Assembly: GCF_028622115.1 (NCBI RefSeq)
Contig: NZ_CP097263.1
Coordinates: forward strand, 1,922,001-1,986,000
Direction of reading: 5' to 3'
DNA length: 64,000 nt
Origin: Kutzneria chonburiensis
GTDB lineage: Bacteria; Actinomycetota; Actinomycetes; Mycobacteriales; Pseudonocardiaceae
The notes under the pieces were generated by a model. That model was not told the DNA's origin and ran no database searches. It saw nothing but the letters and a program-made list of their open reading frames with translations. Shown in pieces: positions 26,252 to 33,837 of the stretch; position 1 is the first letter of the stretch; every line of letters starts with the position of its first letter. The position numbers and the translations under genes are program-made.

Positions 26252-27283
26252 TCAGCGGTAGCCGGCGGCGACGATGCTCGCCTGCACCGCGGTGTCGGTC
26301 GCGTCCGACGGATAGCCGGACACCATGGCCCCCTCGTAGAAGGTCCCCTGGCTCAGATTGGTGTTCTGGGCGCAGCAGTCGCCGCCGCTGCCGAGCACGA
26401 TCGCCCCCTGCTTGCGCATGGGGTTGTAGCCGTGGGGGAGTGCGCCGTCCCATAACGTGCTGAGGGCGCCGGCCTGTGCGTTGCTGCCCTTGAGTGCGAA
26501 CCGTGTGGTGCCGTTGTTCTTCAGCATCGCCGTGACGTACCTGTCGGTGAACGCCCGCTGGTTCGGGTTCCACTTCGAGCTGCCGCCGGGGAACAGGCCG
26601 TACTCCAGGTCGGCCTGCACCCAGGGGCCGGTGCCGGTGCAGCCGCCGAACCAGCAGCTGGTGCTGAAGTTGATGGCGTCCATCGCGCCGGCCCCGTCGG
26701 CGCGGCGGTCGGTCTCGCTGTTGCCGTAGTCGAAGCAGCAGCCGTGGTTGACGTGCGTGCCGCTGGTGACCATGTACTCGCCCTCGGGGGCGCTGCCCTT
26801 GGGTACGCCGGTGCTGGAACCGTTGCGCCAGTAGCTGTTCCCCGGGTTGATGTACAGCGAATAGACCTTGTGCCCGCCGGCCGTGAGGGACTCGCGGGCC
26901 GCGGCGGCCGGGGTGTCGTGGCCGCCGGCGCCGCCCGGTCCCTGGTAGGCCAGGTCGTTGCCGTGGCCGGACTGGTCGTAGAGGACGGTGATCACGCAGG
27001 AAGTGCCGGCACAGAAGGCATCCTGGGCCGCGGCATCGGCGTAACCGCCCCTGGCCAGCACGCCGATGCTCGCGGTCCGGCTGTCCGAGCCGCGTCGGAC
27101 CTGGTAGAGCGGGCCGTTGTAGGCGGCGTAGAGAGCCCTGGTGGTGCTGTGGGCGGCTACGCAAGGGGTTCCGCCGGCCGCGTAGATGTCGCACGGCAGG
27201 CTGGTGGCCGCCGCTGCCACCGGGGCCGTGACGCAGGCGATCGCGACAGCGACGGCTAGGGCCCAGATTTTACTGCTTCGCAT
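26252..27283 (-). CDS. Secreted GH54 alpha-L-arabinofuranosidase, copy 2
   Basis: About 343 residues and clearly a paralogue of the adjacent GH54 gene: it shares CDIYAAGGTPCVAAHSTTRA, GCCFDYGN and TFYEGAMVSGYPSDAT. The probable catalytic residues are E227 in ADLEYGLF and D302 in GSGGDCC. It differs in an extra cysteine-containing loop (STSCWFGGCTGTG) beside the nucleophile and CC in place of NS after the acid residue, so the two copies may prefer different linkages. The ATG at 27283 follows a GGGAAG site. There is no CBM42. Confidence 0.92.
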   Translation of the reverse strand: MRSSKIWALAVAVAIACVTAPVAAAATSLPCDIYAAGGTPCVAAHSTTRALYAAYNGPLYQVRRGSDSRTASIGVLARGGYADAAAQDAFCAGTSCVITVLYDQSGHGNDLAYQGPGGAGGHDTPAAAARESLTAGGHKVYSLYINPGNSYWRNGSSTGVPKGSAPEGEYMVTSGTHVNHGCCFDYGNSETDRRADGAGAMDAINFSTSCWFGGCTGTGPWVQADLEYGLFPGGSSKWNPNQRAFTDRYVTAMLKNNGTTRFALKGSNAQAGALSTLWDGALPHGYNPMRKQGAIVLGSGGDCCAQNTNLSQGTFYEGAMVSGYPSDATDTAVQASIVAAGYR

Positions 27284-27301
27284 GGCTTCCCGGCCTTTCG
27301 G

Positions 27302-28693
27302 TCAGCGCGTGATGCGGAAGGTCACGAGGGATCGCCCGGGCACGGTCGCGGTGAAGGCGCCGTTGGTGAGCGGAATCGAGGCCTGGGCGGCGATGTTGCT
27401 GCTGCCGTTGGTCAGGTAGGGCGTCACGGTCCCGCTGGACAGGCCGGTATTGGCCGTGGTGTACGCCGCCGACGTGCTGCTGGTGCCGGAATTGAGCGCC
27501 ACCACGATGATCGAGCCGTCTGGGTTCTTGTAGGCCGACACCTGGAGGCCGCCGGTGGTGCTGCTGGCCGAGATCCGGGTCGCGCCGGGGCGGATGAACC
27601 GGCTGTAGTTGGCCAGCGAGTAGTAGCGCTTGGCCGGGGTCAGCGTCGAGCCGCGCAGCCCGATCAGCGAGCTGTCGTGGCTGGTGGTGCTGATGCCCCA
27701 GAAGTAGAAGAAGGCGTTGAGGTTCGCGCCGGTCAGGCCGGCCTGCACGTGCTGGGCCCAGGTGAAGCCGTCGGCCTGGTTGCCGTCGTCCCACGCCCCG
27801 TCCCACTGGTTGCCGTTGACCGACCACTCGGACTGCCAGACCGGCTGGCCACTGGTGTTGACGGGCGTGGTCGGCGCGCCGGAGTAGCCGTGGCTGGTGT
27901 AGACGCCCGCGTTGCCCTGTACCGCGCTGACGTAGCTGGGGAGCTGGTTGAAGCCCAGCGTGTCGCAGCAGGTGATCTTCGTGGACAGCCCGGACGAGCG
28001 CAGCGTCGGGCCGAGCACGGACAGGAAGTTGGCCGCCTGTGTTGGCGTGAACAGCATGCTGCCGAAGCCGCCGGTGCTCGTTGCCGGCTCGTTGACGAAG
28101 CCCAGTGTCGAGGGCGTGACCCCGGCTGACGCCCAGAACTTGGCGTCCTGCACGAGGTAGTTGGCGTAGGCCTGCCGCCAGTCACCCGAGGAGCACGAGA
28201 CGCCCGGCACGCCACACAGCCCGCCGCGCTGGGCACTGTTGGTCATGAAGCTCGGCGGCTCCCAGGCGTTGTTGTAGAAGTTCGTGACCCCGTAGCCGTT
28301 CTTGGCCTGCTGGGCCAGCCACAGCTGCCCCTCCTCGGTGCCGCCGTTGCTCGGGTTCCACACGTACTGCGGGGGCGCCGACGGGCTGCCGGGGCTGCGC
28401 GGCTCGATGGAGGCGCTGCCGGACGGGATGTCGTTGCGGATGATGGTGAAACCGGCGCCGCTGGTCGGGCTGAACAGCATGTCCAGCGCCTGCTTCTGGG
28501 CTGCGCCGGTGAGCCCTCGAATGGCGTTGGCCATGCCGAAGGACTCGGAGATGCCGAATCCGTCGATTCGCTGGTAGGTGGTGGCGCCGTTGACGGACAC
28601 CGTCGTCGCGGCGTCGGCCGGGATCGCGCAGAGCGGGCCGAGGCCCGCGATCGCCGCGGCGACCAGCGCGATACGACGGGTGGGTCGGGACAT
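27302..28693 (-). CDS. Secreted GH30 glycosidase, first gene of arabinan/xylan-side-chain operon
   Basis: About 463 residues with a Sec signal peptide ending near IPADAA. The GH30 barrel starts at YQRIDGFGISESFGMANAIRG; the acid/base is E202 in FVNEPATS and the nucleophile E289 in VWQSEWS. A side beta-domain closes the protein (SLVTFRITR). GH30 includes endo-xylanases, glucuronoxylanases and endo-beta-1,6-galactanases; I cannot fix the subfamily. The ATG at 28693 has GGAGG. A perfect TGTTAGCGCTAACA palindrome lies 32-45 bases upstream. Eighteen bases separate it from the next gene, so it heads a five-gene operon. Confidence 0.9.
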   Translation of the reverse strand: MSRPTRRIALVAAAIAGLGPLCAIPADAATTVSVNGATTYQRIDGFGISESFGMANAIRGLTGAAQKQALDMLFSPTSGAGFTIIRNDIPSGSASIEPRSPGSPSAPPQYVWNPSNGGTEEGQLWLAQQAKNGYGVTNFYNNAWEPPSFMTNSAQRGGLCGVPGVSCSSGDWRQAYANYLVQDAKFWASAGVTPSTLGFVNEPATSTGGFGSMLFTPTQAANFLSVLGPTLRSSGLSTKITCCDTLGFNQLPSYVSAVQGNAGVYTSHGYSGAPTTPVNTSGQPVWQSEWSVNGNQWDGAWDDGNQADGFTWAQHVQAGLTGANLNAFFYFWGISTTSHDSSLIGLRGSTLTPAKRYYSLANYSRFIRPGATRISASSTTGGLQVSAYKNPDGSIIVVALNSGTSSTSAAYTTANTGLSSGTVTPYLTNGSSNIAAQASIPLTNGAFTATVPGRSLVTFRITR

Positions 28694-28724
28694 GGTGGCC
28701 TCCGTATCGGCCGCAGGGAGGAAG

Positions 28725-28738
28725 TGTTAGCGCTAACA
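28725..28738. promoter_or_regulatory. Perfect LacI-type operator TGTTAGCGCTAACA
   Basis: A perfect 14-base palindrome with central CG, 32-45 bases upstream of the GH30 start, in the position of the promoter of the minus-strand operon. It is the only intergenic copy of this motif family in the window; seven variants lie inside genes. Confidence 0.75.
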
Positions 28739-29011
28739 TCACGCGCCGCGGGGCTGGTGGGCAGGGTTGCCGTGCGATGGGCTAGCGGCCCTCGTCCGAT
28801 GGGACGTCAGGCCCGGGGCGGCGAGGCCCGAATTCCTTGGAACACCGATACTTGGTCACGTTCGCACGTCCTTGGGCGAGTGTGGGCGGGGCCGAAGCGC
28901 TCGTCACGGTCCGCGACTGCGCTGTTGCTCGGACCGCATGCCGATGCTGGAACCTGGCTGTCGGCGGTGTCAACAGGTTGAACAAATTTCACCGAATGGT
29001 CCCACCGGCTC

Positions 29012-29036
29012 GTCGAATTGCCGTCGAATATGGTCA
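29012..29036. promoter_or_regulatory. GTCGAA direct repeat before the ROK gene
   Basis: The 372-base gap 28739-29110 has no gene. Within it, GTCGAATTGCCGTCGAA at 29012-29028 exactly repeats the sequence at 8539-8555. The second half continues as GTCGAATATGGTCA, matched with one change at 30360-30373 before the esterase operon. The hexamers are 11 bases apart, one helical turn. A site for the ROK regulator itself is a reasonable guess. Confidence 0.45.
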
Positions 29037-29110
29037 GGCGTACGCGAGGCACACCCGGGATTTTGTTCACTGCTTGTCGGGCCGGCGGCCACGGGTGTAC
29101 ATCTCGGTTC

Positions 29111-30330
29111 GTGCACAGGGAGATTCCGGCGGCGCGGCCGGGAAATCGCGAGCGGGTCGTCGAGCTGCTGCGGACCCGCGGCGCCCTGAGCCGAGCGGAC
29201 ATCGCCCGGTTGCTCGACGTCTCCCGGGCGACAGTGTCCAATGTGGTCGCCGTGCTCCAAGCCGCCGGGTTGCTGGTGGAGAGCGGCAGCACCGGCAGCG
29301 GGGCTCAGCAGCGGCGCGGCCGTCCCGGCAGCCTGCTCACGCTCAACCCTTCGGCCGGGGCCGTGGTGGGGATCGACTTCGGGCACACGCACGTCCGGGT
29401 CATCGTGGCCGACCTGGCGCACACGGTGCTGGCCGAACACGTCCGGACGTTGGAACGTGACCACGACGCGCGCGACGCGCTGCGCATGGCCAGCGTGCTC
29501 GCCCGTGAGGCGCTGGCCGCCGCGGACGTGGCGCAGGGCAAGGTGATCGGGGTCGGGGCCGGCCTGCCGGGGCCGATCAACACCCGAACCGGCGCGATCG
29601 GGTCGTCCAGCATCGGCCCGAGCTGGGTCGGCCTGCGGCCCGCGGACGAGCTCGGCACGCTGCTCGGGCTGCCGGTGATCGTCGACAACGTGGGCAATCT
29701 CGGCGCGCTGGCCGAGGTCACCTGGGGCGCGGGCCGTGGCGCGCAGGTGGCCGTGTACATCAAGCTCGATGCCGGTGTCGGCGCCGGGTTCGTGCTCGGC
29801 GGGCGGCTGTACCGCGGGGCCTGCGGGACGGCGGCCGAGTTCGGCCACATGACCATCGACCCGGCCGGGCCGATCTGCCGGTGCGGCAACCGAGGCTGCC
29901 CGAGACGTTCGTGAGCGTGCCGGCCCTGCTGGACCAGTTGGGGTCACGGCACGACGGCGCCCGCACCGCCCAGGACATGGTGCGGTCGGCGCTCGACGGC
30001 GACCGTGCGGGGGTGCGGGTGCTGGCCGACGCGGGTCAGCGTATCGGCGCGGCCGTGGCCATCATCTGCAACCTGGTGAACCCGGACCGTGTGATCATCG
30101 GCGGCGAGTTGTCGGCCGCGTATGACATTCTGGTCCCGTCACTGCGCACCGCCCTTGAACGGGACGCGCTGCCGTTCGCCTCCGCGCAGGTGACCGTGTG
30201 CCGAGGACAGCTCGGCGACCGTGCCGTGGCACTGGGCTCCGTCGCTGCCGTCCTCCACTCCACCAGCGGATTTCTCCGACGCTCGCGACCCGATGGGCCT
30301 GGCGCTGAACAAAATGCCGCCATGCGGTAG
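29111..30330 (+). pseudogene. ROK-family sugar regulator/kinase homologue with one-base frameshift
   Basis: A winged helix (RERVVELLRTRGALSRADIA, then LLDVSRATVSNVV) is joined to a ROK domain with an ATP-site-like DFGHTHVRV, AGLPGPIN, and the zinc motif CRCGNRGC. In the first frame the protein stops at 29914, just after this motif. The remaining half of the ROK domain continues in another frame from about 29896 (ETFVSVPALLDQL to the end at 30330). One missing base in the CCC near 29900 explains the break: the sequence reads GC-PRRS where families have GC-LE. The start is probably GTG 29111, with a weak ribosome site. If the break is real the regulator is inactive; if a sequence error, it is a normal xylose/glucose-type ROK repressor. 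Confidence 0.75.
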
Positions 30331-30511
30331 CGCCGATCGGCCGTGTGGACGGCTTTTCGGTCGAATATGTTCAAGTCGTTGACATCCTCCGCTTCCCGGT
30401 CCCACCATCGGTCCTCGCGACGACGGGCCGGCGGAAGTGACCGGTCCCGCACCGCGCTCTCGGCTTTCGCACCTCGCCGGAATTCCCTGACGTGACAAGG
30501 AAGAGGGCGTC

Positions 30512-31414
30512 ATGAGAAGCTCAGTCCACGTGCGCCGGCGCACCGCCGGACTCGCCGCAGTGGCGGCGGTTCTCGCGCTCATCACCGCAGCGCCACCGGC
30601 GTCCGCGCAGCCGTCCGGCACCACTCGCGGCCCGAACCCGACCATGGCCATGATCGAGGCCAGTCGTGGCCCGTTCGCGACCGCGCAGCTGAATGTCGCT
30701 CCGGGCAACGGATTCAACGGTGGCACCATCTACTACCCGACCGACACGAGCCTCGGCACCTGGGGTGCGGTCGCCATCGTGCCCGGATACACCGCCCTGT
30801 TCCGCAACGAGGAAGCCTGGATGGGACCATGGCTCTCCTCGTTCGGCTTCGTGGTGATCGGCGTGGAGACCCTCAGCCGCACCGACAGCGCCGACGCCCG
30901 GGGCACGGAACTGTTGGCTGCCTTGACCTATCTTACCCAGCGCAGCCCGGTGCGCGATCGCGTCGACCCGGCTCGTCTGTCGGTCATCGGCCACTCGGCC
31001 GGCGGCGCCGGCGCCATCCTCGCGGCCGAGCGACAGCCGTCGTTGCGGGCCGCGGTGGGGCTGGCGCCCGGCTCCCCGGTGGGGAGCACCTCCCTGGCCA
31101 CCGACCACGTGCCCATGATGATCGTCGGCGGACAGCGCGACGCCGTGGTCACACCGACCTATCTGAACAACCTCTACGCCACGGTTCCGGCCGCGACCCA
31201 GAGCGACTTCGTGCAGATCGCCGGCGCCGATCACGTCTACTACACCCATCCGAACAACGTCGAGATGAAGGTCTTGATCCCGTGGCTCAAGACCTTTGTG
31301 GACGGTGACGCCCGCTACACCCCGTTCCTGTGCCCGAAGCTGCCGGACCCCAGCGGAATCTCGCTCTACCGACCCAAGTGCCCGTACACGCCGCCGGCCG
31401 GGCGGCAGCCGTGA
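30512..31414 (+). CDS. Secreted polyester hydrolase / cutinase-like alpha/beta hydrolase
   Basis: About 300 residues with a Sec signal peptide. The mature protein follows actinobacterial cutinases and PET-hydrolase-type enzymes along its length: RGPNPT near the start, GGTIYYPTDTS, the oxyanion loop PGYT (91-94), the nucleophile elbow GHSAGG (S162), D210 in GGQRDAV, H241 in GADHVYY, and a C-terminal disulfide pair C274/C290 (FLCP, KCPY). It differs from well-studied cutinases at two substrate-site positions: Ala after the nucleophile instead of Met, and Gly where LxPW has Trp. The natural substrate may be cutin, suberin or other plant polyester. The ATG at 30512 has an AAGAGGG site; the next gene overlaps by four bases. 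Confidence 0.88.
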   Translation: MRSSVHVRRRTAGLAAVAAVLALITAAPPASAQPSGTTRGPNPTMAMIEASRGPFATAQLNVAPGNGFNGGTIYYPTDTSLGTWGAVAIVPGYTALFRNEEAWMGPWLSSFGFVVIGVETLSRTDSADARGTELLAALTYLTQRSPVRDRVDPARLSVIGHSAGGAGAILAAERQPSLRAAVGLAPGSPVGSTSLATDHVPMMIVGGQRDAVVTPTYLNNLYATVPAATQSDFVQIAGADHVYYTHPNNVEMKVLIPWLKTFVDGDARYTPFLCPKLPDPSGISLYRPKCPYTPPAGRQP

Positions 31415-32748
31415 GCCGACCGCGCGCGTACCGGCTCGCGGCGCTCACCTGCGGCTTGCTGGTGATGGTGACGCCAACCGCGCCGGCGATGGCCGCGAGC
31501 CAGACCGTGACGGTGGACCTGTCGAGCACGCAGGGGCCGCCGCAGTACCGGGCCTCGGGCACGCTGTACGGGATGACGGAGAACGGGGCCAACCCGCCGG
31601 ACCACTTCTACCGCGACATCAAATGGCACTTCGAACGGGCCGGCGGCGCCCAGCTGGACCGGCCCGGCGGCTGGGTGTCCGGCAAGTTCGCCCGGCGCTG
31701 GAACTCCACGCTCGCCCAGGCTCGCCGTACCGCCGCGCTCGGCGGGACGTTCATCATCCTGCCGCACGATCTGTGGGGCGCCGACGGCACGTCCGGCCTG
31801 CGGTTCCCCGGCGACAACGGCGACTGGACGGATTTCGACGACTTCTTGGCCACCGTGCTGTCGGACGTGAAGGCCGCCGGGCTCACCGTGGAGTGGGACA
31901 TCTGGAACGAGCCGGATCTGAGCGGGTTCTGGGGACGGCCGCAGTCGCAGTACCTCGCCATGTGGTCCCGCGCCTATCGCCGGATCCGCGCGGTGTTCCC
32001 GACCGCGGTCATCGTCGGGCCGAGCACGGCCGGCAAGCCGTCGGCCGGCAGCGGGTGGTGGCGGGCGTTCCTTGATCAGGCCAAGGCCGACCACACGCTG
32101 CCCGACGTCTACAGCTGGCACGACGAACCCGGCGACCCGGTGGCGGAGCGGGCGAGCGCGGACGCGCTGCTGGCCGAGCATGGTATCGCCAACACTCGCC
32201 CGTACCAGATCAACGAGTACGGCACCCACGGCCAGCAGAACGCCGGCTACGGCGGCTGGTTCATCGGCCGGCTGGAGCGCGCCGGCGCGGACGGCCTGCG
32301 CGGCAACTGGGGCAGCGGCGCGAACCTGCACGACTTCGCGGCCAACCTGCTCGTCAAGAACGGCGCGGGCCAGTACCAGCCGCGGGGCGAGTGGTGGATG
32401 TATCAGTTCTACGGCGGCATGACCGGAAGCCTGGCCGCCACGACACCGAGCGCCGACGTCGAGGCGGTGGCCACGAGAACCACCGGCGCGGCCAAGGTCC
32501 TGCTCGGCAATCGTGGCAGCGCCGGCACTGTGAGCGTGAACATCAATCGCTTGGACGCTGTGCCCGGTCTCGTGACCGGCGGACAGGTCCGGGTGATCGT
32601 GCAGCGCGTGCCCGACAACAACGGCGGCGCCGTCACCGGCCCGGTCACCGTTACCGACCACATCGTCGGCGTCGAGGGCAACTCGGTCGCCGTGTCCGTG
32701 CCGTGGACCAACGCCAGCGACGGCTACACCGTCACGGTGCTGCCTTGA
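31411..32748 (+). CDS. Secreted clan GH-A glycoside hydrolase (GH39-like)
   Basis: About 445 residues from the GTG at 31411, whose GTGA overlaps the stop of the esterase gene. A signal peptide ends near APAMAA. The barrel carries WDIWNEPDL with the acid/base E167 and YQINEYGTHG with the nucleophile E269, the clan GH-A pattern. Similarity is closest in feel to GH39 and relatives, but I cannot place it in a family. The last 110 residues form a beta domain. Translational coupling to the polyester hydrolase and proximity to the feruloyl-esterase-like gene suggest a shared target, such as ester-linked wall polysaccharide. Confidence 0.8.
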   Translation: MSRPRAYRLAALTCGLLVMVTPTAPAMAASQTVTVDLSSTQGPPQYRASGTLYGMTENGANPPDHFYRDIKWHFERAGGAQLDRPGGWVSGKFARRWNSTLAQARRTAALGGTFIILPHDLWGADGTSGLRFPGDNGDWTDFDDFLATVLSDVKAAGLTVEWDIWNEPDLSGFWGRPQSQYLAMWSRAYRRIRAVFPTAVIVGPSTAGKPSAGSGWWRAFLDQAKADHTLPDVYSWHDEPGDPVAERASADALLAEHGIANTRPYQINEYGTHGQQNAGYGGWFIGRLERAGADGLRGNWGSGANLHDFAANLLVKNGAGQYQPRGEWWMYQFYGGMTGSLAATTPSADVEAVATRTTGAAKVLLGNRGSAGTVSVNINRLDAVPGLVTGGQVRVIVQRVPDNNGGAVTGPVTVTDHIVGVEGNSVAVSVPWTNASDGYTVTVLP

Positions 32749-32777
32749 CGTGTTTCGTTCGACAGTAGGGAGATCAC

Positions 32778-33704
32778 GTGAAACTCACTCCACCTGGGCG
32801 CATGCTGGCCGTGATAGCGGCCGCCGCCGCACTGCTGGCCACGTCGACCAGCCAGGCAGTGGCGGCCCCGACGGCCTCGGCAGTGCCGGCGGCGTCGACC
32901 GCCGGCTGCGGCCAAGCGCCCACGTTGTCCAGCGGCACGCACACGATCACCAGCAGCGGCAAGGCCCGCAGCTACATCCTGACCCTGCCGAGCAACTACG
33001 ACCGCAACCATCCGTATCGACTGATCTTCGGCCTGCACTGGCTCGGCGGCAACGCCGAGGACGTCGCGACCGGGCGAACCGTGCTGGCCGGCGTCTGGGC
33101 CTACTACGGGCTTCAGCAGCTGTCGGACAACAGCACCATCTTCGTTGCGCCGCAAGGGCTCAACAACGGCTGGGCCAACTCTGGCGGCCAGGACGTCACG
33201 CTCATCGACGACGTGCTCAAGCAGCTCGAGGGCGGCCTCTGTGTCGACACGACACGGGTCTTCTCGGTCGGCTTCAGCTACGGGGCAGCGATGACCTACG
33301 CCTTGGCCTGCGCCCGGCCGACGGTGTTCCGGGCGGTCGCGCTGTACTCCGCCGGCCTGCTCAGCGGGTGCAGCGGCGGCACGCAGCCCGTCGCCTATCT
33401 CGCCTCGCACGGTGTGAGCGACCCGGTCCTGAGCATCGCCGGCGGCCGGTCGCTGCGTGACCGGTTCGTCAAGAACAACCAGTGCACGCCACAGAACCCG
33501 CCCGAGCCGGCGAAGGGCAGCCGCACCCACATCGCCACCACCTATGCCGGCTGTTCGGCCGGCCACCCGGTGGAGTGGGTCGCGTTCGACGGCGGCCATG
33601 ACGCGAGCCCGGCGGACGGCGCGAACGCCACCGCGCCCGCGCCGGTGAAGGGCCGCACCACCTGGCTGCCCAAGGAGACCTGGAAGTTCTTGACGCAGTT
33701 CTGA
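32778..33704 (+). CDS. Secreted CE1-type esterase (feruloyl esterase-like)
   Basis: About 308 residues. A signal peptide with cleavage near AVAAPTA is followed by an alpha/beta hydrolase of the esterase-PHB/feruloyl esterase group: RSYILTLPSNYDRNHPYRL, the elbow GFSYGA with S167, and a C-terminal FDGGH carrying the histidine. Paired cysteines suggest disulfides. Such enzymes free ferulate from arabinoxylan or pectic side chains; acetyl xylan esterases also fall here. The GTG at 32778 has AGGGAG and lies 29 bases after the GH-A gene, so the three form one transcript that ends at a nearby hairpin. Confidence 0.87.
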   Translation: MKLTPPGRMLAVIAAAAALLATSTSQAVAAPTASAVPAASTAGCGQAPTLSSGTHTITSSGKARSYILTLPSNYDRNHPYRLIFGLHWLGGNAEDVATGRTVLAGVWAYYGLQQLSDNSTIFVAPQGLNNGWANSGGQDVTLIDDVLKQLEGGLCVDTTRVFSVGFSYGAAMTYALACARPTVFRAVALYSAGLLSGCSGGTQPVAYLASHGVSDPVLSIAGGRSLRDRFVKNNQCTPQNPPEPAKGSRTHIATTYAGCSAGHPVEWVAFDGGHDASPADGANATAPAPVKGRTTWLPKETWKFLTQF

Positions 33705-33712
33705 GTGGACAC

Positions 33713-33742
33713 GGCGCCGGGGATCCACGGATCTTCGGCGCC
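33713..33742 (+). terminator. Hairpin after the CE1 esterase
   Basis: GGCGCCGGGGATCC at 33713-33726 can pair with GGATCTTCGGCGCC at 33729-33742, with two G-U pairs and a tight loop, starting nine bases past the stop. No T-tract follows. Confidence 0.5.
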
Positions 33743-33837
33743 AGTTCATCGAAACAGCCGTCGAACGACGTTGACGCCGTCACGAGGCGACTCCTAGCCT
33801 CCGGGCAATCGGCTGTTGCGCGCCACCGGAGGTCCCT

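Noticed and set aside
24073-26463. A 796-codon plus-strand open frame over GH29 and GH54
   Set aside because: Low-complexity Val/Gly/Ala/Arg sequence without domains, antisense to conserved enzymes.
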